Positions 29,875 to 37,859 of a stretch of 64,000 bases of DNA are shown here, piece by piece. Under the pieces are notes generated by a model. That model saw only the letters and a list, made by a program, of their open reading frames with translations, was not told where the DNA came from and did no database searches. Source of the DNA: Roseiarcus sp963780825 (GTDB lineage Bacteria; Pseudomonadota; Alphaproteobacteria; Rhizobiales; Beijerinckiaceae); assembly GCA_963780825.1 (NCBI GenBank), contig CAWADL010000011.1, positions 42,990-106,989 of the forward strand. The letters run 5' to 3'. A program made the position numbers and the translations under genes. Position 1 is the stretch's first letter, and every line of letters begins with the position of its first letter.

Positions 29875-29947
29875 TTTTGAACTGTTTGGTATGATAATCG
29901 GGCGCGGAGGCTGCGGTCAAGAGATTTTTGAACTAGTTATTTCAAAA
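29875..29947. promoter_or_regulatory. candidate TetR operator/promoter region upstream of SDR gene
   Basis: Contains tttgaactgtttggtat (29876-29892) and tttttgaactagttatttca (29925-29944). The first nearly repeats tttcgaactatttggttat at 31076-31094, in front of the second SDR gene and the TetR gene. Sharing between two promoters on an otherwise GC-rich background suggests one regulator. Confidence 0.45.
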
Positions 29948-30034
29948 ACCGCACGACAACGTGGACGACCAATTAGCTCCGCATTCGAATGCTGATTCTG
30001 GTTGCCGCGATCCTTTCGCCGCGACCGGCGCTCC

Positions 30035-31015
30035 TCAGGACGCCGCGCTCAACGATGCTGGGTAAGACAAGTCGACGCCGGAGACCTTGACGACGGCCTG
30101 CCACGAGGCTTCCTGGTTGGCGCGATCGTGGAGGTGTGGGTGGCGCTGCGTCTCCATTGGGCCGGTGAACTTGCCCTTTGCGGAGGCGAAGAATTGGCCT
30201 GAGACGTCGGTTCCGAACTCCGCCGCCTGGAGGTATCGGCGGGCCGCGGTCTCCGGCGTCTGATTCATGCCGGGAATGAGGCTCACGATGGGGATAAACA
30301 GATACCTCAACGCCGGGCCAGCGCTTCGCACCACCTTGGTGTCGGTCGCGGCGCCGGGGGAGACAGCGTACACCGCCATGCCTTGGGGTAGCCGGCGCGC
30401 CAGCGCCGCGACCCACCAAGCGATAATGAGCTTCGCGTCGGCATACGCATTGTTGGGCGCGTACTTGACGTTCGGCCCGTTGCGAATCAGGGCTTCAACA
30501 GCGGCGGTTCGGTCACCCCCGTGGTACTTGGCCGCGAAGGCTGGCAGGTCGGTGTAGTTGAACATGGGTACGCCCCCTCGGGCCGGTTCTGCGCCGGCGA
30601 TAACGATCCGCGCGTTGGGGCTCAGCAGGTTGGCGCGGAGCAATTCGACAGTCAGTTGGTGATGGCCGATTAGGGGGGCCTGAGCCGCCTCGACGCCCGC
30701 CGAAGTGAGCACGCGATTCTTGAATGGGACCAACCCTGCATTGAGCAGCAGGAAATCGATCGGCCGACCTCGCTTGACGAGCTCGGCGAGGGCGGACTGG
30801 ACGCTGATTGGTGCGTTTAGATCCAGCTCCAGCGGCGTGAACACCTGTCTTTTGGTCTCCGCCGCAAGCTGAGCGGCCGTCTCCCGGACCCGAGCCAGGC
30901 TGCGCCCGGTGACGATGATCTCGCGCCAGCCCTCCCCTGCAAGAGTGCGGGCTGCCGCATAACCGAGCCCGGAGGTGGCGCCGGTGACGAGAGCGATCGA
31001 ATGTTCCATAGGCAT
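30035..31015 (-). CDS. SDR family NAD(P)-dependent oxidoreductase
   Basis: A 326-residue SDR of the longer, retinol-dehydrogenase-like kind. The dinucleotide site is TGATSGLGYAAARTL, the structural NAG lies in LLLNAGLVPFKN, and the catalytic Tyr-x3-Lys is in NNAYADAKLIIAWW. After the active site the chain is longer than in classical SDRs and ends SGVDLSYPASLSAAS. An in-frame ATG two codons downstream is an alternative start. It is divergent from the TetR gene, 125 bases away, and precedes the other SDR on the same strand. The substrate is unknown. Confidence 0.88.
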   Translation of the reverse strand: MPMEHSIALVTGATSGLGYAAARTLAGEGWREIIVTGRSLARVRETAAQLAAETKRQVFTPLELDLNAPISVQSALAELVKRGRPIDFLLLNAGLVPFKNRVLTSAGVEAAQAPLIGHHQLTVELLRANLLSPNARIVIAGAEPARGGVPMFNYTDLPAFAAKYHGGDRTAAVEALIRNGPNVKYAPNNAYADAKLIIAWWVAALARRLPQGMAVYAVSPGAATDTKVVRSAGPALRYLFIPIVSLIPGMNQTPETAARRYLQAAEFGTDVSGQFFASAKGKFTGPMETQRHPHLHDRANQEASWQAVVKVSGVDLSYPASLSAAS

Positions 31016-31074
31016 CTCTGTGGTGAAGGGGAGGTCGAATCGTTGAGGCCCCGCTAGGCCCCGGCCAGCTTGCT

Positions 31075-31148
31075 AATTTCGAACTATTTGGTTATATATT
31101 GGCGCATCCAAAGACGCATGGCAAGGAGTTTTTAACTGAATGGTTCAG
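31075..31148. promoter_or_regulatory. candidate TetR operator in divergent promoter
   Basis: Two elements: tttcgaactatttggttat (31076-31094), shared with 29876-29892, and the palindrome CTGAATGGTTCAG (31136-31148), which spans the tetR start codon. An AGGAG ribosome site is at 31124-31128. Autoregulation together with control of the SDR genes is likely. Confidence 0.45.
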
Positions 31149-31772
31149 AATGCCGCTAAGCCGCGTGGACGGCCGCGCAGCTTCGACGAGACGGAGGCGC
31201 TGGAAAGGGCGACTCAGGTGTACTGGTCGAAAGGCTACGACGGCGTGACGATCGACGATCTCGTCGCCGGGATGGGTGTGGGCCGGCCGAGCCTCTATGC
31301 CGTCTTTGGCGACAAGCGGACGTTATTCTTGCGCGTCCTCAAGGATTACGCGGAGAAGAAAGGCGGTCGCGCCGCGAAGGCGCTGCTGTCGCCGCCGACG
31401 CTTCGCGAGTCGCTCGCCGGCTTCCTGAAGTACAACGTCGAGACTGCGACCGAGAGAGGACGCGCGCGAGGATGCCTTCTCGTGTGCGTCGCGCCGCTTG
31501 TCGACGACCCTGAGGTCCGGCAGTTCCTGCAAAACGCGGCCGCCGGCGGGGCAGCGCTGGTGGAAGGTCGGTTCCGGGACGCGATCGCCGCGGGCGAAAT
31601 CCCATCCGACTTTCCTGTGGCCGTCCGCGCAAGCCAGCTCATAGATTTTGCTCGTGGCCTTACCATGCGCGCGCAGATTGGCGCGCCGCGCAAGACGCTT
31701 CTCAGGGATGCCGAGGAAGCGGCCGACTTGTTGCTCCTATCGCGGCGTGGAAATGCGCCGCGAGAAGGTTGA
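31140..31772 (+). CDS. TetR/AcrR family transcriptional regulator
   Basis: A 210-residue repressor-type protein. The N-terminal helix-turn-helix reads ATQVYWSKGYDGVTIDDLVA then GVGRPSLYAVFGDKRTLFLR, a textbook TetR domain, preceded by an Arg/Pro-rich arm. The C-terminal ligand domain carries RGCLLVCVAPLVDDPEVRQF, as in the YxaF/LmrA-like subgroup that controls dehydrogenases. The start at 31140 lies inside a palindrome that may be its own operator. It probably represses the two neighbouring SDR genes until a carbonyl or aromatic effector binds. Confidence 0.93.
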   Translation: MVQNAAKPRGRPRSFDETEALERATQVYWSKGYDGVTIDDLVAGMGVGRPSLYAVFGDKRTLFLRVLKDYAEKKGGRAAKALLSPPTLRESLAGFLKYNVETATERGRARGCLLVCVAPLVDDPEVRQFLQNAAAGGAALVEGRFRDAIAAGEIPSDFPVAVRASQLIDFARGLTMRAQIGAPRKTLLRDAEEAADLLLLSRRGNAPREG

Positions 31773-32007
31773 TGCCGTATGCCTGAAGGTTGGAGCAAGC
31801 CGTTTTCGCTGTTCCAAGGATTTGTGATAGAGCGCGCCGCTCTTGTTCAAGGGCGATGATTTCACCCACACGGACATTGCTCGCGTCTAGTGAATACGCT
31901 CGGAGGAATGATGTTAGGATTCGGGAAATCCAAGCACATTTCTATCGTCTCGAATACATTCGAATGGCGATTTTAGAAAGGCCAAGCCCGAACCGTCACG
32001 GAGTTCT

Positions 32008-32427
32008 ATGCCGCTCTACTTCGCCTATGGCGCGAACATGGATCGCGCCGCGATGGCCGTGCGCTGCCCGCGCTCGAAACCGCTGGGGATCGCCGCGCTG
32101 ATGCGCCATCGCCTCGCCGTCATGCGCGAGGGTTGGTTGACGATCGTCCGCGATCCGCGCGCGCGGGTGCACGGCGTGTTGTGGGACCTCGCGCTCGCCG
32201 ACGTCGCCGCGCTCGACCGTTTCGAGGGCTTGCGCGAAGGCCTCTATGTCAAGGCGATCCAGCCGGTGATCGCGGCGGAGGGGGCAAAGCGGGCGATCGT
32301 CTATATCGGGGCGAATGCGGGGCCGGGACGCGCGCGGGAGACGTACATGCGGGAGATCCTGGCCGCGGCTAACGGATGGGGATTGCCGCGGGAGGGTGTG
32401 GAAGCGCTAGAACGGCTCACGCGATAG
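32008..32427 (+). CDS. gamma-glutamylcyclotransferase-like (AIG2/GGCT) protein
   Basis: A 139-residue protein with the GGCT fold. The YGxN-type motif YFAYGANMD opens the chain, LWDLALADVAALDRFEGLRE holds the acidic active-site region, and YVKAIQPVI follows. The family cleaves gamma-glutamyl amides or serves other cyclotransfer roles. It lies 40 bases before the aldehyde dehydrogenase on the same strand, so co-transcription is likely. The actual substrate is unknown. Confidence 0.82.
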   Translation: MPLYFAYGANMDRAAMAVRCPRSKPLGIAALMRHRLAVMREGWLTIVRDPRARVHGVLWDLALADVAALDRFEGLREGLYVKAIQPVIAAEGAKRAIVYIGANAGPGRARETYMREILAAANGWGLPREGVEALERLTR

Positions 32428-32467
32428 CCCCGGCGGCCCGGCAGCTGCAACCAAGAATGGGTGACCC

Positions 32468-33913
32468 ATGGACGCGCCCGAATTCTCTTCCAGCCTTGGC
32501 GTCCCCGCCGAGTTTCAATCGCGTTTCGCGGCGCAGCGCGCGGCCTTCCTCAAGGGTCCCGATCCCGACCACCGCGAGCGTCTCGCCGATCTGCGCGCGC
32601 TCTCGCGCATGCTCAAAGACAATCAGGTCGCGATCGCCAAGGCGATCGACGCCGACTACGGCGGGCGAAGCGAATTCGAGACCCGCTTTGCGGAGCTCTT
32701 CCCCTCGTTGGACGGCCTCCGCGACGCGCAAAAGCGCCTGGCGCGCTGGATGCGGCCGCGCCGGCGCCACGTCGATCTGCTGCTCTATCCCGGCGCGCGC
32801 AATCGCCTGATCCCGCAACCTCTCGGCGTCGTCGGCGTCATCGTGCCGTGGAACTATCCGATCTTCCTCAGCTTCGGGCCGCTCACCGCCGCGCTCGCGG
32901 CGGGCAACCGCGCGATGGTCAAGATGTCGGAGAATTCCCGCCGCCTCGCCGAGTTCCTGGTCGAGACTTCGCCAAAATATCTGCCCGAGGACAAGCTTGC
33001 CTTCTTTCCTGATGGCGGCGGAAGGGGACCCGCGTTTTCGTCGCTGCCGTTCGACCATCTGTTCTTCACGGGGTCGGGCGCGACCGGCCGCGCGGTGATG
33101 GCCAGCGCCGCCCGCAATTTGACGCCGGTGACGCTCGAACTCGGCGGCAAGTCGCCGGCCATCGTGGCGCCCGACTTTTCGATTGAGACCGCGGCCGAGC
33201 GTATCCTCTGGGCGAAGACCTTCAACGCCGGTCAAACCTGCGTCGCGGTTGACCACGCCTTCCTCCCGCGCGGGTCGGAGGACAAATTTGTCGAGCACTG
33301 CCGCCGGCTGTTCGCGAAGCGCTACCCTGACATCAACGGCCCCGACTTCACCTCGATCATCGATCAGCGATCGTATGACCGGCTGATCGCCGCGCTCGAC
33401 GACGCGCGCGCCAAGGGGGCGCGGCTCATCAATCTCGCCGAGAACCAAACGCCCGACAAGTCGAAGCGCCGGCTCGCCCCGCACATCGTCCTGAACGTGA
33501 CGCCTGAGATGGAGCTGATGCGGCGCGAGATCTTTGGTCCGATCCTGCCGATCGTGACCTATGAGAAGCCGCAAGACGTGGTTGATGCAATCAATGCTCG
33601 AGACCGGCCGCTCGCGCTCTATCCGTTCGTCCACGACGCGACGACGCGTCGCTTCTTGATTGACCATACCCGCTCCGGCGGCGTCTCCGTCAATTCGGCC
33701 ATCCTGCATGTGGTGCAGCACGACTTGCCGTTTGGCGGCGTCGGACAGAGCGGAATGGGGCACTATCACGGTCGCGAGGGTTTTGACACTTTCTCGAAGC
33801 TCAGGCCGGTGTTCGAGGAGGGCTGGATGTCGGCGGTTCAGATCTTCATGCAGCCGCCCTACACCGCCTTTTCGCGCCGCATCGTGGACCTCATGCTGTG
33901 GTTGAAGGGCTGA
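32468..33913 (+). CDS. coniferyl-type aldehyde dehydrogenase
   Basis: An intact 481-residue NAD(P)-dependent aldehyde dehydrogenase. The N-terminus without a long lead, the GVVGVIVPWNYPIFLSFGPL block, the general-base Glu in VTLELGGKSPAIV and the catalytic Cys in FNAGQTCVAVDH are all present. Overall sequence (for example NSAILHVVQHDLPFGGVGQS) fits the coniferyl aldehyde dehydrogenase subgroup, also used for long-chain or aromatic aldehydes. It may oxidise aldehydes from the nearby aromatic metabolism; that is inference. Confidence 0.9.
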   Translation: MDAPEFSSSLGVPAEFQSRFAAQRAAFLKGPDPDHRERLADLRALSRMLKDNQVAIAKAIDADYGGRSEFETRFAELFPSLDGLRDAQKRLARWMRPRRRHVDLLLYPGARNRLIPQPLGVVGVIVPWNYPIFLSFGPLTAALAAGNRAMVKMSENSRRLAEFLVETSPKYLPEDKLAFFPDGGGRGPAFSSLPFDHLFFTGSGATGRAVMASAARNLTPVTLELGGKSPAIVAPDFSIETAAERILWAKTFNAGQTCVAVDHAFLPRGSEDKFVEHCRRLFAKRYPDINGPDFTSIIDQRSYDRLIAALDDARAKGARLINLAENQTPDKSKRRLAPHIVLNVTPEMELMRREIFGPILPIVTYEKPQDVVDAINARDRPLALYPFVHDATTRRFLIDHTRSGGVSVNSAILHVVQHDLPFGGVGQSGMGHYHGREGFDTFSKLRPVFEEGWMSAVQIFMQPPYTAFSRRIVDLMLWLKG

Positions 33914-33964
33914 GCAGACTTCGCGGCATTTGAACGCCTCGGGTCTGGCGCGTCCGAGCAGGCG

Positions 33965-34146
33965 CTAGAGCGGTTTTGATCAAGTCGAAACCTTCATTGT
34001 CATCCCCGCGAACGCGGGGATCCAGGGGCTGCCGCACGTCGTGTGGCCAACACGTTGAAGCGCACGTCGTGCAGCCCCTGGATCCTCGCGTTCGCGAGGA
34101 TGACAGTGGGGCGTGCGGGATTCTATCTGATCGAAAATCGCTCTAG
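33965..34146. repeat. 182-bp inverted repeat with gtcatccccgcg arms
   Basis: The outer ends are ctagagcggttttgatca and tgatcgaaaatcgctctag (read from both sides they match with few changes). The inner arms read gtcatccccgcgaacgcggg at 33999 and gcgttcgcgaggatgac at 34088, with an aggggctgc/gcagcccct core. It lies between convergent genes. It resembles dispersed palindromic units common in Rhizobiales. Confidence 0.75.
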
Positions 34147-34159
34147 CGGGAGCAAGCGG

Positions 34160-34660
34160 CTACTCGATCATCGCGTCCAACTCAGCCTGGTTCTCGGCGC
34201 TGATGCCGCCCCTGAGCAGATTGTCACGCGCGAGAGCCAGCACCTTCATACATGTCGCTATTTCCTCGGCCAGCGCGCCGGCCAGCGCTTCCTGGTTGAC
34301 GTTGAGCGCGGCGCGCAGAGCTTCTTCCTCCAGCGCGGCGCCTTTCGGCGTCAGTGAGATCAGATATTTGCGCTTGTCGTTGGACGGACGTTCGCGCGAC
34401 ACCAATCCCGTCGCGAGCAGGCTCCGCACCGCGAAGACCATCGCGGGTCCGGCGATGCCGGACTGTTGCGCCAGCTCAATCTGGGTCAAACCATCGGTAT
34501 GCCAGAGCGCCCTCAGCACGTACCACTGGCCGAGCGTGATGCCGAGGCGCGCGACGCGGGCGCCGAGATCGCGCTGGATCAATCAATTCACTTGCCTGAG
34601 ACTATGCCCAAAGCTTTGCGACATCGGAAGGATCGAAGTCTTTTGCCGAGGCTCGTTCAT
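34160..34660 (-). CDS. MarR family regulator with in-frame TGA near the N-terminus
   Basis: A MarR-type winged-helix regulator. The intact part (from the TTG at 34582, 140 residues) has GITLGQWYVLRALWHTDG, the recognition region IELAQQSGIAGPAMVFAVR, the wing RERPSNDKRKYLISLTPKG and a C-terminal dimerisation helix. Homology continues upstream in the same frame (SQSFGHSLRQVN) from an ATG at 34624 or 34660, interrupted by one TGA at 34583-34585 where CGA (Arg) would fit. So this is either a nonsense mutation, a base error, or a shortened protein restarted at the TTG. It lies between the aldehyde dehydrogenase and the catabolic genes and is the natural candidate to control the latter. Confidence 0.8.
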
Positions 34661-34799
34661 TATGTCGTTTCAAGGAACTCGAAATAAGCCGCCGCGAGCA
34701 ATCAAGCAGGCGTAAAGCCAGCCTGGGAATGCCGCATCGCTCATTTTATGGGTTGCGAGCGACGTGTAAACGGTTAAATTAATGAATAAACGAACGATC
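34652..34799. promoter_or_regulatory. divergent promoter region with CGTTCRT-type motifs
   Basis: This region lies between the marR start and the MBL gene. It contains ctcgttcattatgtcgtttc (34652-34671) and, on the other strand, tcgttcgtttattcatt (34781-34797). Both share CGTTCRT with a site before the ABC operon at 36379-36396 (CGTTCGTGATGTAACGAA). Confidence 0.35.
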
Positions 34800-34825
34800 G
34801 GCACGCGTACCGCCGGCTATCGCTT

Positions 34826-35731
34826 ATGGAGTCGACCTTGACCACGGCGCCGCCGCCTCCTCCGCCGACTGTAGATGTCTCGGCGCTCACGTCGATTGCG
34901 GACGGCGTGTTCGTGATTGGCGATCGTCGTGTGCCGCTGGTTCCCAACATCGGCATCGTCGTGGGCGAGCACTCAGCCCTGGTCATCGACACAGGTATGG
35001 GCGGCCGCAATGGCCGCGCGGTGCTCGATCTTGCCCGCTCGCTGGCAGGCGAGCGGAAGCTTTATCTGACACTCACCCACTTTCACCCTGAGCACGGCTA
35101 CGGCGCCCACGTGTTCAAGGGGCAGGCGCACATTCTCTACAATCGAGCCCAGGGCGACGACCTAGCAAACAAGGGGCTTGGATATCTGGAGATGTTTCGC
35201 GGCATGGGGCCGGCGATCGAGGCCGCGCTGGCCGACGTCACCCTGGTTGCAGCCGACGAGCTTTATGACGGGGCGGAATATGCGCTCGATCTGGGCGGTC
35301 GAAGCGTGTTGCTGAAAACCTGGGGACGCGCGCATACGAATGGCGACCAGATCGTTTTTCTGCCGCGCGAGGGCGTGCTGTTCACTGGCGATCTCGCGGA
35401 GGAGAAGACGTTTCCGATCTTCCCGTGGTTTCCGCCTCACGACATGGATATCGACGGCGGCCGCTGGGTCCAAGCGCTCAACGAATGCCTGGCGTTGACG
35501 CCTCGTATCGTCGTCCCCGGCCACGGTGACGTTGGTGGACCGGAAATTCTCACCGGAGCGCGGGACTACATCGTCGCGGTTCGCGACCAGGTCGCCGAAG
35601 CGCTCGCCGAGGGCAAGAGCGAGAACATGATCATCAACACGATCAGGGCCAGGATGCTCGCCGGCTATCCGGACTGGCATTTCCCGGAATGGATCGATTT
35701 CGCAGTCCGCTATTTCTTGGCGACGCGATGA
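34826..35731 (+). CDS. MBL-fold metallo-hydrolase
   Basis: A 301-residue metallo-beta-lactamase-fold protein. Metal-binding motif 1 is THFHPEH (about residue 90), where the usual HxHxDH has Glu in place of Asp; further ligands are seen in GRAHTNGD, FTGDLAEEK and VPGHGDVGG. An N-terminal Pro-rich lead precedes VFVIGDRRVPLVPNIGIV. Its stop overlaps the isochorismatase-like gene as ATGA, so the two are translationally coupled. It may hydrolyse an ester, lactone or thioester intermediate in the neighbouring catabolic route. The substrate is unknown. Confidence 0.87.
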   Translation: MESTLTTAPPPPPPTVDVSALTSIADGVFVIGDRRVPLVPNIGIVVGEHSALVIDTGMGGRNGRAVLDLARSLAGERKLYLTLTHFHPEHGYGAHVFKGQAHILYNRAQGDDLANKGLGYLEMFRGMGPAIEAALADVTLVAADELYDGAEYALDLGGRSVLLKTWGRAHTNGDQIVFLPREGVLFTGDLAEEKTFPIFPWFPPHDMDIDGGRWVQALNECLALTPRIVVPGHGDVGGPEILTGARDYIVAVRDQVAEALAEGKSENMIINTIRARMLAGYPDWHFPEWIDFAVRYFLATR

Positions 35732-36318
35732 CAACCGTCCTCGTTGCGATGCACTATCAAAACGAGGTCATGCACGCGGGCGGTAAGATCAAGGTTGGGG
35801 TCGCTGAGCGCGCTGAAGGCAGAGGCGCGCTTGTCGCCAACGCCGGTCGACTGCTGGCGCTGGCGCGTGGCGCGGGAATTCCTGTGGTCTCGGTGCGCAT
35901 CGCGTTTCGTCCCGACCACGCTGACGTCATCGCCAATTGCGCGATCTTCCGAAACGTCGTTGCCAACAAGGCCATGGTGGATGGCTCGTGGGGCGCTGAG
36001 TTTCACGAGGGTTTGGCGCCGAAAGACGGCGAGTTCGTCGTCAAACACACGCGGGTCAACGCCTTTTACGGCTCACAGCTCGAGGAGACCTTGCGTGTCT
36101 TGAAGGCGGAGCGGTTGATCATGGCGGGCGTCGCCACCAACTCCGTGGTGCTGACGACCGTCGCCTGCGCGGCGGACATGGGCTACGAGGTTATCGTTGT
36201 TTCGGACGCCTGCTCCTCCGGCGACCCGTCGCTGCATGACTCCTCGCTTCAGAACATGCGCCTTGTCGCCGATGTCGTGGATCTCGAGCAGTTGGCTGCG
36301 CGAATCCAAGGCGCCTGA
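35728..36318 (+). CDS. isochorismatase-like hydrolase lacking the catalytic cysteine
   Basis: A 196-residue cysteine-hydrolase-fold protein (start ATG at 35728 overlapping the MBL stop). The lysine region FVVKHTRVNAFYGSQLEETL is typical, but the usual nucleophile position (TN-x-C-V) reads GVATNSVVLTTVACAAD, with Val instead of Cys. The N-terminal Asp is also altered (VLVAMHYQNEV). True isochorismatases of the PhzD/EntB type also lack Cys, but they keep the Asp. It may therefore catalyse a different reaction or be a binding protein. Coupling to the MBL hydrolase suggests they act together. Confidence 0.85.
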   Translation: MTTVLVAMHYQNEVMHAGGKIKVGVAERAEGRGALVANAGRLLALARGAGIPVVSVRIAFRPDHADVIANCAIFRNVVANKAMVDGSWGAEFHEGLAPKDGEFVVKHTRVNAFYGSQLEETLRVLKAERLIMAGVATNSVVLTTVACAADMGYEVIVVSDACSSGDPSLHDSSLQNMRLVADVVDLEQLAARIQGA

Positions 36319-36375
36319 AGAGCTCGATTCGTTTCGAGACGCTATTGCCGGGCGACCCAACATCGGCTAGCTTTT

Positions 36376-36401
36376 GATCGTTCGTGATGTAACGAATGAA
36401 C
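36376..36401. promoter_or_regulatory. candidate operator before ABC importer operon
   Basis: An imperfect inverted repeat, TTCGT-gatgta-ACGAA, about 90 bases before the binding-protein gene. The left half, GATCGTTCG, is the complement of CGAACGATC found before the MBL gene at 34791-34799. Confidence 0.35.
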
Positions 36402-36491
36402 CGCGCGACCAAACAAACGCATGGGTGACGCGACGCTGTTCTTCGCCTCGGGAACGCAACGAGTTTTGCAACAGACAAGGGGAGCCGCATC

Positions 36492-37664
36492 ATGCAGACC
36501 GTAGCCCGAATAGCGCTGGCGCTTGGCGCGGCGCTATCGATCAGTGCGATGAGCGCGAAGGCCGCCGAGCCCGTGAAAATCGGCATCGTCATGTCTTACA
36601 GCGGTTGGTTCCAACCGATCGACGCCAGCACGATCAACGGCGCGCTGCTCGCCATCAAGGAGATCAACGCCAAGGGCGGCGTGCTCGGTAGCCAGATTGA
36701 GGTCGAAAAATTCGACAACAAATCAGAGCCGCCGCTCGGCGCGGATGGCGCGCTCGATGTCATCAACAAAGGCGCAAAGGCGATCCTGTTTCCGAGCGAT
36801 TTCGACTTCGGCGCGCCCGGCGCCTTTGTCGCACAGCAGAACAACGTGATCTCGTTCTCCGGCGCCTCGGATCCGAAATTCGGCGTCAAGGGGATTGGGC
36901 CGTACGCCTATTCGAGCTCCACGGCGTCGCTGGCGCAAGGCGCCATGCTCGCGGATTGGGCCTATCATGAGAAGGGTTGGAAGAAGGCCTACGTGCTGCT
37001 CGACAATACGATCGCCTACACGAAATCGCTGTGCGGCAGCTTCAGCAAGCGCTGGAAACAGATCGGCGGCGACGCGCAATTGCTGGGCGAGGACACGTTC
37101 CTGAATGGCGACGCCAGCATCGCCTCGCAGGCGTCGCGGATCAACGGTCTCGCCGCCAAGCCCGATGTCATCATGTTTTGCTCCTACGCGCCCGGCGGCC
37201 CCTCCGCCATCCGCCAGTTGCGCGCCGCCGGCCTCAACCAACCGATCATGACCGGCGAATCCATGGACGGCGATTATTGGGTCGGAGCGGTCCCCAATCT
37301 GAGCAACTTCTACGCGCTCAACTTTGGTTCGTTCTACGGCGACGATCCGGATGCCGACGTGAAGGATTTCTTCACGCGCTACCAGAAGGAATACGGACAG
37401 CGCTCGGATGCGTCCTATTCCCTGCGCGGCTACGCCGAGATCCAGGCTTGGGCGAAAGCCGCCGAGAAAGCCAAGAGTTTTGATGCCGACAAGATCGCCG
37501 CGGTGTTGAACGCGTTTGACAATGAGAAGCTGGTGACAGGGCCGACGACATATACTCCGGATTTGCACATCCAGGTGTCGCGGCCGATGACGCTGGTGCA
37601 GAGTCAGGACGGCAAGTTCAGCTTCGTCACCAAAATATCGGCGAAGGACTTTCATCTCGACTGA
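36492..37664 (+). CDS. ABC importer substrate-binding protein (LIV/HAAT type)
   Basis: A 390-residue periplasmic binding protein with a signal peptide (ALGAALSISAMSAKAAE) and the type I fold of branched-chain amino acid receptors: VKIGIVMSYSGWFQPID, then AIKEINAKGGVLGSQIEVEK, and a C-terminal VSRPMTLVQSQDGKFSFVT. In this context it probably binds an aromatic or amide compound, not leucine: the same operon carries oxygenases. The four remaining importer genes follow after a 195-base gap that holds a dispersed repeat. Intact, with a good start 9 bases after AAGGGGAG. Confidence 0.92.
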   Translation: MQTVARIALALGAALSISAMSAKAAEPVKIGIVMSYSGWFQPIDASTINGALLAIKEINAKGGVLGSQIEVEKFDNKSEPPLGADGALDVINKGAKAILFPSDFDFGAPGAFVAQQNNVISFSGASDPKFGVKGIGPYAYSSSTASLAQGAMLADWAYHEKGWKKAYVLLDNTIAYTKSLCGSFSKRWKQIGGDAQLLGEDTFLNGDASIASQASRINGLAAKPDVIMFCSYAPGGPSAIRQLRAAGLNQPIMTGESMDGDYWVGAVPNLSNFYALNFGSFYGDDPDADVKDFFTRYQKEYGQRSDASYSLRGYAEIQAWAKAAEKAKSFDADKIAAVLNAFDNEKLVTGPTTYTPDLHIQVSRPMTLVQSQDGKFSFVTKISAKDFHLD

Positions 37665-37726
37665 GATCTCAGCAGAGGCGGTCCGATGCCCCTAAAGCTT
37701 GCCCACATCTCGCAGCCGCGCGTGAA

Positions 37727-37849
37727 ACACGACGGCCGCGGCCCCCGCTCCCCGCGTGTCGCACGACGTAACCCGCCGCATCAACCAGGCAGCGGGGAGA
37801 GGGGTCCCCAGCGGTCGTGCTTGGCGCTGCGGCGGCCAGATGTGTGCAT
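37727..37849. repeat. dispersed GC-rich palindromic repeat, copy 3
   Basis: The core reads ctccccgcgtgtcgcacgac, then gtaacccgccgcatcaacca and ggcagcggggagagggg; the ends ctccccgc/gcggggag pair. Related copies lie at 57872-57980 and (inverted) 58109-58230. It shares the right flank ggtccccagc-gtcgtgct with the 58109 copy. It sits between the binding-protein gene and livG. Confidence 0.7.
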
Positions 37850-37859
37850 CCTTTAGCCG

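Noticed and set aside
34583..34585. TGA in marR as a selenocysteine codon
   Set aside because: No hairpin typical of a SECIS follows and MarR proteins have no selenocysteine at this place; Arg is the expected residue.
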